A DNA stretch of 24,374 nt from JAXHUH01 sp034211175 (GTDB lineage: Bacteria > Actinomycetota > Acidimicrobiia > Acidimicrobiales > CAIXPF01): assembly GCA_034211175.1 (NCBI GenBank), contig JAXHUH010000186.1:1-24374 (forward strand), given 5' to 3'. The notes beneath the pieces are model-generated. The model did no database searches. It was not told the DNA's origin and was given only the letters and a program-made list of their open reading frames with translations. Below are positions 1-7,382 of the stretch, in pieces (position 1 is the stretch's first letter; each line of letters starts with the position of its first letter). The position numbers and the translations under genes were made by a program.

Positions 1-172
1 TGACGAGCCGGCTGCGCTCGGCGTCGAGCACCGGCGTGTCCGGGGAGGGGAGGTCGGCCTCCATGAGATCCACGAACCGCTGGCCCGCCTCGTCCCCGTC
101 GATCGTGCCACGGGCGGCATTCTGCGCGGTCCAGTTCAGGTGGGTTCCGTTCGGTAGGGGCCGGACGCGGAG
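1..172 (-). CDS. Partial coding fragment of unknown function, cut by the left edge
   Basis: The reverse strand is open from about 172 to 1 and reads like a real protein, including the stretch NWTAQNAARGTIDGDEAG followed by FVDLMEADLPSPDTPV. In this frame almost every third codon position is G or C, while the second position is close to half G/C, as expected for coding DNA at this base composition. The codon-aligned opposite strand has lower GC3. No convincing start is seen: candidates are GTG at 73 and ATG at 64, neither with a good ribosome binding site, and the frame continues without a start into the hairpin at 173-201. I do not recognise the family. It may be the N-terminal part of a gene running off the window, or a truncated remnant. 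Confidence 0.4.
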
Positions 173-201
173 GCGGGCCGTGCCCGATGGGCACGGCCCG
201 C
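173..201. terminator. Strong hairpin, terminator-like
   Basis: A perfect 13-bp inverted repeat (GCGGGCCGTGCCC at 173-185 and its complement at 189-201) is separated by a 3-base GAT loop. No T-run follows on either strand. It abuts the reverse-strand fragment at its upstream side, so it may end a transcript coming from the right, or be a structural remnant. Confidence 0.55.
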
Positions 202-573
202 TCTCCTGTCGAGTCGGTCCGCAGTCGAGGTCCCGGCGGTCTCCCCGGACGGGGAGGAGTCGCGTCCACAACCTCGGGAACGTGGATCCGTGCGTTCCAT
301 CCCCGGGCCTCCTGAGCCTCCCGGGTTCGCTTCGCACGTGCCTCGCGGCGCTCGACTGTCTGCCGACTCGGCGATCGCCCGGTGCGCCAGCGAGGAAACC
401 CCCAAAGAACGTGGCGCCGGTCACATCGGCCGACCGCCAGCAACGTAACACGGCTGAAAGATTGCGTCGTCGCCCGTACTGGGGAACCCTGACGATCATT
501 CGCACGGAGATCACACCCTCCACGACAGGACCCGACGGTCGACCGACGTCAACGGCTCGGGCACCTGGCGGGA
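202..573. other. Gene-poor stretch, no supported gene
   Basis: Open frames cross this stretch on both strands, but none has a plausible start, ribosome binding site or consistent third-position GC bias. The base composition is mixed and lower than in neighbouring genes around 400-500. I see no RNA gene or known element. The C-rich and G-rich tracts around 205-260 can pair locally but form no clear long stem. Confidence 0.5.
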
Positions 574-686
574 GTGGTCGACGCCCGGCTGGCCGACCTC
601 CGCGTCACCGACCTCGCCACCTGCGAGCGCACCGTCCACACCGACGCCATCCCCGAAGGCTTCTTCGCCCTCGACGCTGGCTGGTC
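493..686 (+). pseudogene. Short gene remnant ending at the 97-bp repeat
   Basis: The frame from 493 (first in-frame GTG at 574) reads VVDARLADLRVTDLATCERT and then VHTDAIPEGFFALDAGW, with nearly all codons ending in G or C, which looks like former or present coding sequence. It then runs straight into the tandem repeat at 687. Because the repeat unit (97 bp) is not a multiple of three, the frame degenerates and stops at 852. No ribosome binding site is clear and the family is not recognised. The simplest reading is a gene whose 3' part was replaced by, or decayed into, repeat DNA. A short real protein is possible. Confidence 0.3.
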
Positions 687-926
687 CTGGCTGGTCCTCG
701 CTCGCCTACGGACGAGCTGCGGTCAGCGGCTAAGGCTCGCTCGCCATCGGCCTGACGGCCTCCGGACGAGCTGCGGTCAGCGGCTGGCTGGTCCTCGCTC
801 GCCTACGGACGAGCTGCGGTCAGCGGCTGAGCCTCGCTCGCCATCGGCCTGACGGCCTCCGGACGAGCTGCGGTCAGCGGCTGGCTGGTCCTCGCTCGCC
901 TACGGACGAGCTGCGGTCAGCGGCTG
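687..926. repeat. 97-bp tandem repeat, about 2.5 copies
   Basis: Copies begin at 687, 784 and 881 (spacing exactly 97 and 97), each starting CTGGCTGGTCCTCGCTCGCC. The third copy is cut after 46 bases. Copies 1 and 2 differ only in a few bases around 732-736 (CTAAGG versus CTGAGC). Each unit contains two copies of a 22-bp core starting GGACGAGCTGCGGTCAGCGG, at 710, 764, 807, 861 and 904, so the core spacing alternates 54 and 43 bp. The unit is not a multiple of three, so it is not a coding repeat. No transposase or CRISPR-type spacing accompanies it. Confidence 0.85.
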
Positions 927-966
927 GTCCTCTGGTCGACCGGCGAGATCGGGAACGGGGTGGATC

Positions 967-2127
967 TCACGCCCGGGCGTCGGCCCGGTCTCTCGACGCA
1001 GGAGGTACCAGCGCGACCAGCAGCGCCGGGGCGGCCGTGGCGAGCAGCGCCACCGGGCGGTCGATGCGGGTGGCGAGCACGCCGAACAGGCTCGGCCCGA
1101 CGACGAACCCGGCGCCGACGAACACGATCGCCAGCGTGAAGCCGGTGGTCGGGCGATCGTCGAAGACCTGCTGGCTCCACATCACCACCAGAGCGAAGCC
1201 CGTCGTGAACCCCACCCCGAACAGCGCGGCCGAGCCCAGCGCGGCGATCAGCGACCCGGGTGCGACGAGCAGGACCAGCGTCGATCCGCCGACCAGGAGG
1301 AGCGTCACCGCCAGGGGCGCCCGCAGGCCGTACCGGTCGGCGAACGCGCTGGCGAAGACACCCACGACGGCACCTGCGGTGCCCAGGACGGCCCACATGG
1401 CCGGACCGCTCCACGCGGCCAGCCCGGCGTCGCGTGCCGTGTCGGGCGCATAGGCGAAGTAGGCGCCCGAGGTGATCGACAACCCCGACGTCACGACGAG
1501 CAGCCGGGCCGACCGGGCGTTGAGGAACCACCGGGTCCGGGGCCGGGACCGGTTCCCCGCCGGGCGTGGCGGACCGTCGGCGAGCACCTTCCGGGCCACT
1601 GCGGCCGCAACGAGCCCGATCGCTGCGAACACCCACCAGACCGCCCGCCATCGGTCGCCGGCCACCAGCACGAGCATGCTCGCCACGACGAGGCCCACTG
1701 GCGAGCCGGCGTTGACCAGCGCCAGCGCTCGCCGCCTCCCCGACGGCGGGACCCGGGCCTCCACCACGTCCGAGAACGGCGCCCACGACCCGCCCGCACT
1801 GGTGCCCGCCGCCGTCGTCCCGACCGCCAGGAGCGCCGGCCCCGGCGCGGTTGCCGTCATGGCCGCGCCGACCGCGAGCACCAGACATCCCGACACCACC
1901 GGCACGGCCTGCCCGAGCCGGGCCGTCACGACCGCGGTGACCACGGCGGCCACGAGGTAGCCGGCCTGAGCTGCGCTGGCGTAGAAGCCGAGCACGTCCA
2001 GCGACAAGCCGAACTCCTGCCGGAACGTCGGCACGAACAGCCCGTATGCCTGGCGACCGATGCCGTAGGTCACCACCAGGGCCAGCATGCCGGCACCGCC
2101 GATACGGGCGGCCGGACTGAGACGCAC
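967..2127 (-). CDS. MFS transporter (YbfB/YjiJ-like), GTG start
   Basis: The 386-residue protein has the hydrophobic pattern of a 12-helix major facilitator permease, starting with a short basic N-terminus and a first membrane segment around residues 10-30. Charged loop residues between helices (for example FADRYG around 265) resemble the MFS loop signature, and the central hydrophilic loop with arginines lies near residues 185-205. The start is GTG at 2125-2127, preceded on the reverse strand by GGAAGGA at suitable spacing. It is divergent from the metal-binding lipoprotein gene at 2322, with 194 bases between them containing the perfect palindrome GCTCGCGAGC at 2191-2200. The substrate cannot be told from sequence. 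A link to metal or siderophore export is only suggested by the neighbour. Confidence 0.85.
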   Translation of the reverse strand: MRLSPAARIGGAGMLALVVTYGIGRQAYGLFVPTFRQEFGLSLDVLGFYASAAQAGYLVAAVVTAVVTARLGQAVPVVSGCLVLAVGAAMTATAPGPALLAVGTTAAGTSAGGSWAPFSDVVEARVPPSGRRRALALVNAGSPVGLVVASMLVLVAGDRWRAVWWVFAAIGLVAAAVARKVLADGPPRPAGNRSRPRTRWFLNARSARLLVVTSGLSITSGAYFAYAPDTARDAGLAAWSGPAMWAVLGTAGAVVGVFASAFADRYGLRAPLAVTLLLVGGSTLVLLVAPGSLIAALGSAALFGVGFTTGFALVVMWSQQVFDDRPTTGFTLAIVFVGAGFVVGPSLFGVLATRIDRPVALLATAAPALLVALVPPASRDRADARA

Positions 2128-2321
2128 GACGATCCTTCCGCGGGCTCCGACCCGCTGGCGGGCAGACGCTCGCGACGTGGCCCGTCGGGTGCTCGCGAGC
2201 GCCGGACGACCAGGATCGCCGTGTCATCGAGACGTGTCCATCCGGAGCAGCGATCGGACGCGACGCGCCACGACGGCCGACCGGGTCGACGGCTGCTGCA
2301 GTTGTCGCCACCGAGCGGCGA

Positions 2322-3416
2322 ATGGTAAGCATGCCTGTCGTGCGTACAGAAGCAACCTTCTCGTCACGACATCGACGTGCCCATCGGGCCCTCGCGGCGA
2401 GTGTCGTCGCGCTCGTCGTCCTCGTTGCCGGCTGCGGTGGCGACGACGACGATGCTGCGCCGTCGACGACGACCGCGACCGCAGGCGACGACACCGTCAC
2501 GACCGCGCCCGCAGCGGACGCCGCGTCCACCACCACGGCGGCAGCCGACGCCGCGGACTTCCCCCGAACCGTCGAGCATGCGCTCGGCACGGCGGAGGTC
2601 GCGGCCGAGCCGAGCAGGGTCGTGGCGCTCGACATGTCGCTGGTCGACGCGGCGCTCACGCTCGAGCTCCCGCTCGTCGGGTACACGACCTACGACGACC
2701 CGAACGGGTCGCTCCCCGACTACTTCGGCGACGCCATCGACGCCCACGCCGCCGACGCTACCTGGGTCGGTGACCTGCTGTCACCCAACCTCGAGGCCAT
2801 CGTCGAGCTCGAGCCCGACCTCATCCTCACCGCCGCGGTGCGCCACGAGACCATCTACGACGAGCTGGCCGCCATCGCCCCGACCATCGCGACCGAGTCG
2901 GCGGGCGGCGGCTGGAAGGACAACATCCGACTGACCGCCGAGGCCACGGGCCGGGAGGACCTGGCCGCCGAGAAGATCGGCGCGTACGAGGAGCGCGCCG
3001 CCGGCATCGGCGCGGCGATCAACGACGCCCACGACGACCCGACGATCTCGGTCGTGCGGTTCCTCGACCACATCCGCCTCTACCAGCCGGTCAGCTTCAG
3101 CGGCGTCGTGCTCGCCGATGCCGGCCTCGCCCGGCCCGAGAGCCAGCAGTCGACCGACGAGTTCATCCGCCAGATCAGCGAGGAGGAGATCGGCCTCGCC
3201 GACGCGGACGTGCTCTTCTACACCGTCCGCGACGACGCCGACGTCGAGCAGCAGGTCGCCGAGCTCCAGGCCCGCCCGCTGTGGTCCTCACTCGGCGCCG
3301 TCCAGAACGACTCGGCGTACCCGGTCCCCGACGAGACGTGGATGTCGGCCACCGGCATGTTCGGCGCCCACGAGATCCTCGACGACCTCGCTGACATCTT
3401 CACCGTTGAGGGCTAA
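2322..3416 (+). CDS. Siderophore/metal ABC transporter substrate-binding lipoprotein
   Basis: The protein has 364 residues with an arginine-rich N-terminus, a hydrophobic segment and a lipobox LVAGC with the lipidated cysteine at residue 38. It should be exported and anchored in the outer face of the membrane. A Thr/Ala/Asp-rich linker (about 40-82) leads to a periplasmic-binding-protein fold of the FecB/FhuD (TroA) type, with typical pieces RVVALDMSLVDAALTLELP, LEAIVELEPDLIL and, near the end, RPLWSSLGAVQNDSAYPV. Such proteins capture ferric siderophores, haem or cobalamin. No permease or ATPase gene is next to it, so it is an orphan here. The start is uncertain: ATG 2322 and ATG 2331 are both possible and neither has a strong Shine-Dalgarno sequence. 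Confidence 0.88.
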   Translation: MVSMPVVRTEATFSSRHRRAHRALAASVVALVVLVAGCGGDDDDAAPSTTTATAGDDTVTTAPAADAASTTTAAADAADFPRTVEHALGTAEVAAEPSRVVALDMSLVDAALTLELPLVGYTTYDDPNGSLPDYFGDAIDAHAADATWVGDLLSPNLEAIVELEPDLILTAAVRHETIYDELAAIAPTIATESAGGGWKDNIRLTAEATGREDLAAEKIGAYEERAAGIGAAINDAHDDPTISVVRFLDHIRLYQPVSFSGVVLADAGLARPESQQSTDEFIRQISEEEIGLADADVLFYTVRDDADVEQQVAELQARPLWSSLGAVQNDSAYPVPDETWMSATGMFGAHEILDDLADIFTVEG

Positions 3417-3758
3417 GCCAGCACGACCCAGTCTGCAGCCCGATCCCAGTCCGACCTATTGGCACCTCACGCTCCGAGGGAGCGCCGATCCTTCAGTGCA
3501 CCGAATGACACCTACGCTGCGTTAGGCAACCAAGGTAGCGGCCGGCGCCGAAACAGAGCTGGTCGAGCCACCCCATTCAAGATACGTAGCCCAAACCGAC
3601 GAACGATGCTCATATCCAGCTAAGTACAATCGACACACAACACTGAAGCAACGGACCCGCACTTCACTCACATCACGGAACTAACCAGCCCCAACGACCA
3701 GACCAGACTCGGCGGCTCCGCACGAGACCGAGGTCGGTTCCCGCAGTCCGGTCCGCTG
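3417..3758. other. Lower-GC stretch without a gene
   Basis: This stretch has clearly lower GC than its surroundings (30 G/C in the 60 bases at 3601-3660) and has stops in all frames with no plausible coding bias. It is the left flank of the TIR-like gene. I found no tRNA, integrase or direct repeat that would mark an insertion boundary. Apart from the small hairpin near 3470, nothing is recognisable. Confidence 0.5.
3470..3484 (+). terminator. Small hairpin after the lipoprotein gene
   Basis: CGCTCC and GGAGCG form a 6-bp stem with a GAG loop about 54 bases after the stop codon. No T-run follows, so termination activity is uncertain. Confidence 0.3.
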
Positions 3759-3771
3759 TCAAGGACAGCGG
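3753..3771 (-). terminator. Hairpin overlapping the stop codon of the TIR-like gene
   Basis: CCGCTGTC (3753-3760) and GACAGCGG (3764-3771) form a perfect 8-bp stem with an AAG loop. It includes the stop codon of the reverse-strand TIR-like gene, so it is well placed as its terminator, although there is no T-run. Confidence 0.5.
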
Positions 3772-4391
3772 GAGTTCCGTTGCCGCAAGCGTCGACGGTT
3801 GTCGATGAGACCCATCCTCGTCTTCCTCGCCTCGAAGGCGTCTTCGATCCAATCTCGCAACGACGAGTCACGCCTCGGGTAGTAGTAGTAGCGGGCGTAG
3901 CCCGTATTGCCCTTCGTCCAATTGTCCGAGAACCGCTCGGGCAACCTTCCCGTCGAACGGTCGGCCGGCGTAATTGCCAGAAGGCCATTCCGCTTGTTCA
4001 ACTTGCTGTTGCGCAACGATGACGAGAGCTCCCAATCCACGTACCTGCGCGCCCACGTACACTTCCCCACGTATAGGATCGTGACAGTAGAGTCAGATAG
4101 ATACTTTGTGCCAATCTGGGACTTGATGTACTCCTCGTCTTGGCTCGTCACGGGGTCTTTGAAGTGATCACTGTCGGACACCCCGACGACGCGAGGGATG
4201 AACACCTCGTTGAAGTCCTCCACGAAGTCCGTGACGCCTTCAATGTCGGCACCATGATACGAAATGAAGCACTTGTGCCGTATCGGCGTTGGCCGCCCCG
4301 TCCGCTTGGCGGAACTCTTCGCCAGCTCGTATTTCCGCTCGGCCGTCTGGACAGCCTCACCCAGGCGCCTCCGCTGGTCGTAGGTCGGCAT
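3759..4391 (-). CDS. TIR-like protein, ThsB/MTH538 type
   Basis: The 210-residue protein begins with a basic amphipathic helix (about 1-30) and then a TIR-like domain: KCFISYHGAD at 40-49 (first strand and BB-type region), YIKSQIGTKYLSDSTVTILY at about 88-107, and GKCTWARRYVDWELSSSL at 109-126. Glu121 sits in the WE position that corresponds to the conserved catalytic glutamate of TIR NADases and of the Thoeris protein ThsB. In that family the domain converts NAD into a cyclic signal that activates a partner effector. No such effector (ThsA or other) is in the window. The start at 4391 is chosen because GGAGG lies 5 bases upstream; an upstream in-frame ATG at 4472 lacks this. Codon use and GC are much lower than in the neighbours, suggesting transfer. 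The defence role is inferred from the family. Confidence 0.8.
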   Translation of the reverse strand: MPTYDQRRRLGEAVQTAERKYELAKSSAKRTGRPTPIRHKCFISYHGADIEGVTDFVEDFNEVFIPRVVGVSDSDHFKDPVTSQDEEYIKSQIGTKYLSDSTVTILYVGKCTWARRYVDWELSSSLRNSKLNKRNGLLAITPADRSTGRLPERFSDNWTKGNTGYARYYYYPRRDSSLRDWIEDAFEARKTRMGLIDNRRRLRQRNSRCP

Positions 4392-4396
4392 ACGTG

Positions 4397-4401
4397 CCTC
4401 C
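4397..4401 (-). promoter_or_regulatory. Ribosome binding site deciding the TIR-like gene start
   Basis: On the reverse strand GGAGG is followed by five bases (CACGT) and ATG. This is the best signal in the region and fixes the start at 4391 rather than the upstream ATG at 4472. Confidence 0.75.
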
Positions 4402-4663
4402 AATCGGCAATCGATACCCACCCCAGTCTGACCCGAGGGTGTGACACTGAGGTGGCCTGGGCGGAGAGGCATCGCAGAGGCTGACGATCGCGTGTGATCC
4501 CCGAAGCCCTTCAGCGCCTATACCCGACCGCGACGACGTCGGGGCGACGTGCTCCGGACATGGTCGACGTAGTACGTGGTGTCGCACGACCGGAGAACTG
4601 CCGGCTGATTGCGACCAACGGAAGTGGCTCGCTCATCAGGGCGCCCACCACTGGCGGCCTGCG

Positions 4664-4685
4664 AGCCGACTCACCTCGGTCGGCT
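4664..4685 (-). terminator. Possible hairpin downstream of the aldehyde dehydrogenase gene
   Basis: AGCCGAC and GTCGGCT form a 7-bp stem around an 8-base loop about 100 bases beyond the stop of the reverse-strand dehydrogenase gene. There is no T-run and the distance is long. Confidence 0.25.
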
Positions 4686-4784
4686 GGGACACGAACGGCC
4701 TTCGAGGTATGTGGTGAAGCGAAGAGCGCGCCCAACAGAGAACGACGGTGGTTGGCAGGCATGGCCGACCGTTAAGGCGCGACC

Positions 4785-6311
4785 TCAGCCGGCGAGGTCG
4801 GGCACGGGGTGGGTGTCGTAGGCGACGGCGACGTTCTTGGTCTCCATGTAGAAGTCGAAGCTGTAGTCGCCGCCGTCGCGGCCGATGCCGCTGCGCTTCG
4901 TGCCCCCGAACGGGGTCGGCAGGTGGCGCACGTTCTGGGAGTTGACCCAGACCATGCCGACGTCGAGGTCCCGCGCCACCCGATGGGCCCGACCCGTGTC
5001 GCCGGTCCACACGTAGCCGGCGAGGCCGTAGTCGACGTCGTTGGCGATGGCGACGGCCTCGGCCTCGTCGTCGAACGGGATCACCGTCAGGACCGGCCCG
5101 AAGATCTCTTCGCGGGCGATGCGCATCGACGGCTCGGCGTCGACGAGCAGGGTCGGCGCGACGTAGCCGCCGGCGTGGTCGAGGTCGGCCGGCACCTCCC
5201 CGGCGAGGACCCGGGCCCCCTCGGTCGGGGCGAGATCGAGGGAGCTGCGCACCTTCTCGCAGTGCGCGGGATGGATGAGCGGCCCGACGACGGTGGCCGG
5301 GTCGAGCGGGTGACCGACGGGGATGGCGGCCACCGCGTCGGCGAGGCGGGCGACGACGTCGTCGTGGACCGACCGCTCGACCAGCAGCCGGCTCGACGAG
5401 GTGCAGCGCTCGCCGTTGAGGCTGTAGATCATGAACGCCGCGGCCTTGGCGGCCCGGGCGACGTCGGCGTCCTCGAAGATGATCACCGGGTTCTTGCCGC
5501 CGAGCTCGAAGTGGACCCGCTTGAGGGTCGGCGCCCCCTGGGCCTGGATCAGCGAACCGGTGGCCGACTCGCCGACGAACGCGATCGCCGCGATCGCCGG
5601 GTGCTCGGTCAACGCCTTCCCCGCCGTCTCGCCCATCCCGTGCACGGTGTTGAGCACACCGGGCGGCAGGCCGGCCTCGAGGGCGAGCTCGGACAGGAGC
5701 GACGCGGTGAGCGGGCTCCACTCGGCCGGCTTGTGCACGACCGTGCACCCTGCGGCCAGGGCGGGGGCGATCTTCCAGGTGGAGAGCATGAACGGCGTGT
5801 TCCACGGGGTGATCACGCCGACCGGGCCGATCGCCCGCCGCATCGTGTAGTTGACGAAGTGCTCGTCGGGCAGCGAGACCCCGTCGGCCGCGCCCGGGGC
5901 CCGGTCGGCGAAGAAGCGGAAGTTCTCCGCGCCGCGGTGGGCGGCCGAGCTCATGAACCGGAACGCCTGGCCGGTGTCGACGCACTCGACGACCGCGATC
6001 TCGGTCGCCCGCTCCTCGATGAGGTCGGCGAGGTCGTGGAGGATCGCCCGGCGCTTCTTCGGCGGCGTGTCGCGCCATGCCCGGAACGCGCCCGCCGCGG
6101 CGTCGGCGGCCCGGTCGATGTCGGTCACGCTGCCGGCGGCCACGTCCGCGAGGCGGGCACCGTCGATCGGCGAACGGGTCTCGAACGTGGTGCCGTCGGT
6201 GCTGGCCCAACGCTCACCGCCGATCAGGTGGTTGACCGGCGACCCGGCGAACCGGCCGAGGTGCTCGTCGGCCAGCTTCGCCAGCTCGTCGAAGTTGTGG
6301 GCGGTGTCCAT
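4785..6311 (-). CDS. hpaE: 5-carboxymethyl-2-hydroxymuconate semialdehyde dehydrogenase
   Basis: This 508-residue NAD-dependent aldehyde dehydrogenase has the normal length for the superfamily. Visible catalytic residues are Asn171 in ITPWNTPF, Lys194 in HKPAEWSP, Glu269 in FELGGKNP and the nucleophile Cys303 in NGERCTSSS. The sequence resembles HpaE/HpcC, which oxidises the ring-cleavage product of homoprotocatechuate to the corresponding acid. The context (hydratase, aldolase and HpaR-type regulator next door) supports that assignment over other aldehyde dehydrogenases. The start at 6311 follows GGGAGG at 5 bases; the reverse frame stays open for another 1.3 kb upstream but only as the antisense of other genes. 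It is divergent from the FAH-family gene and probably shares its operator. Confidence 0.88.
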   Translation of the reverse strand: MDTAHNFDELAKLADEHLGRFAGSPVNHLIGGERWASTDGTTFETRSPIDGARLADVAAGSVTDIDRAADAAAGAFRAWRDTPPKKRRAILHDLADLIEERATEIAVVECVDTGQAFRFMSSAAHRGAENFRFFADRAPGAADGVSLPDEHFVNYTMRRAIGPVGVITPWNTPFMLSTWKIAPALAAGCTVVHKPAEWSPLTASLLSELALEAGLPPGVLNTVHGMGETAGKALTEHPAIAAIAFVGESATGSLIQAQGAPTLKRVHFELGGKNPVIIFEDADVARAAKAAAFMIYSLNGERCTSSSRLLVERSVHDDVVARLADAVAAIPVGHPLDPATVVGPLIHPAHCEKVRSSLDLAPTEGARVLAGEVPADLDHAGGYVAPTLLVDAEPSMRIAREEIFGPVLTVIPFDDEAEAVAIANDVDYGLAGYVWTGDTGRAHRVARDLDVGMVWVNSQNVRHLPTPFGGTKRSGIGRDGGDYSFDFYMETKNVAVAYDTHPVPDLAG

Positions 6312-6355
6312 GGCGACCTCCCGAACGGCCGGCAACCCCGATCGGCCGGCCCCGA

Positions 6356-6392
6356 TTGAACGATCGTCGCGGAGATGCTTAACATGTTCAAC
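6356..6392 (+). promoter_or_regulatory. Divergent promoter region with MarR-type operator palindrome
   Basis: The forward strand has TTGAAC (6356-6361), an 18-base spacer and TAACAT (6380-6385), a plausible -35/-10 pair. The perfect palindrome AACATGTT at 6381-6388 overlaps this -10. On the reverse strand TTGAAC (6391-6386) followed by 17 bases and GACGAT (6368-6363) could serve the dehydrogenase gene, so the same palindrome overlaps the -35 of the opposite promoter. The broader dyad at 6377-6392 matches in 12 of 16 positions. This is a good candidate site for the HpaR-type repressor encoded at 7383. Binding is inferred. Confidence 0.5.
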
Positions 6393-6458
6393 ACCTTCCT
6401 GGTTCGGTGGTTCGTGCCACCGGCCGGGAGCGGGTCGAGGATGCAGGAGGGGGTCGCC

Positions 6459-7367
6459 ATGCGCCTGGTCAGCTACTCGGTCGGGGGCACCTCGACCTTC
6501 GGTGCGGTCACCGCGGATGGCACGGGGATCGTCGAGCTCGGCCGCCGACTTCCCGACGTGGCCGACGTCGGCGCACTCCTCACCGCCGAGCGCCTCGACG
6601 ACGCCCGCGCCCTCGCCGAGGGCGCCGAGCCCGACCACCTGATCGACGACGTCGTCTTCGATCGGCCGGTGCCGTGGCCGGGCAAGATCTTCTGCATCGG
6701 CGTGAACTACGGCGGCCGCAACGCCGAGTACCGCGACGGCTCGGCCGAGGCGTCCTATCCCAGCGTGTTCGTGCGCTTCGGTGACTCGCTCACCGGCCAC
6801 GGCGCACCGCTGCTGCGACCGGCGGAGAGCGAGCAGCTCGACTACGAGGGCGAGATCGTCGCGGTGATCGGCCGCGCCGGCCGGCGGATCCCCCGGGAGC
6901 GGGCGCTCCACCACGTCGCCGGGCTCACGCTCGGCAACGAGGGCACGATCCGCGACTGGGTGCGTCACGCCAAGTTCAACGTCACCCAGGGCAAGAACTG
7001 GGAGCGCAGCGGCTCGATCGGCCCGTGGATCACGACGGTCGACGAGCTGGTGGCGGACACGACCGACGGGGCCGAGCTCCTCGCCGCGTTCGAGCAGCTG
7101 CACCTCACGACCACGGTCAACGGCGAGCTCCGCCAGGACGACACGCCGGCGACGATGGCGTTCCCGCTCGACTACCAGGTCAACTACCTGTCCACGTTCA
7201 CGACGCTGCGGCCGGGCGACCTGATCTTCACCGGCACCCCCACCGGTGCCGGCGCCCGCCACGACCCACCGGTGTGGCTGCGTCCGGGCGACGTCGTCGA
7301 GGTCTCGGTGCCCGAGCTCGGTGTGCTCACCAACACCGTGGCCGACGAGGAACCGGCCGACCGGTAA
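6459..7367 (+). CDS. Fumarylacetoacetate hydrolase family protein, HpaG-like
   Basis: The 302-residue protein has one FAH catalytic domain after an N-terminal region of about 70 residues. Motifs include FCIGVNYGGRNAEY (about 78-91), the metal ligands Glu130 and Glu132 in YEGEIVAVIG, and GLTLGNEGTIRDW (155-167), where a Glu stands at the usual third ligand position, followed by FTGTPTGAG near the C-terminus. In the homoprotocatechuate pathway such enzymes decarboxylate and isomerise the product of HpaE/HpaF. Enterobacterial HpaG is a two-domain fusion; this is a single-domain form. The start at 6459 (MRLVSYS) is preferred over upstream ATGs at 6375 and 6441 because AGGAGG lies just before it. 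It heads a forward cluster with the regulator and hydratase. The exact substrate is inferred from context. Confidence 0.8.
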   Translation: MRLVSYSVGGTSTFGAVTADGTGIVELGRRLPDVADVGALLTAERLDDARALAEGAEPDHLIDDVVFDRPVPWPGKIFCIGVNYGGRNAEYRDGSAEASYPSVFVRFGDSLTGHGAPLLRPAESEQLDYEGEIVAVIGRAGRRIPRERALHHVAGLTLGNEGTIRDWVRHAKFNVTQGKNWERSGSIGPWITTVDELVADTTDGAELLAAFEQLHLTTTVNGELRQDDTPATMAFPLDYQVNYLSTFTTLRPGDLIFTGTPTGAGARHDPPVWLRPGDVVEVSVPELGVLTNTVADEEPADR

Positions 7368-7382
7368 CCGGCGGCACCCGTC

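Larger units (their letters stand above)
4392..4784. other. Right flank of the low-GC island, no supported gene
   Basis: Short open frames exist on both strands (for example 4494-4775 forward and 4511-4762 reverse), but they overlap each other, lack ribosome binding sites and show no coding bias. GC is intermediate. It contains the 5' region of the TIR-like gene and the 3' flank of the aldehyde dehydrogenase gene. No tRNA or integration site was recognised. Confidence 0.5.

Noticed and set aside
36..755. 239-residue forward frame
   Set aside because: It crosses the hairpin and repeat, is Arg/Pro-rich, and third-position GC bias supports other frames.
687..926. CRISPR array
   Set aside because: The core spacing alternates 54 and 43 bp, the intervening sequences are themselves repeated rather than unique, and no cas gene is present.
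2318..2340. IdeR/DtxR iron box before the siderophore-binding gene
   Set aside because: GGTAAGCATGCCT only loosely resembles the iron-box consensus and lies on the start codon; too few matches.
4494..4775. Small forward and reverse frames near the island edge
   Set aside because: They overlap each other, lack ribosome binding sites and show no coding bias.
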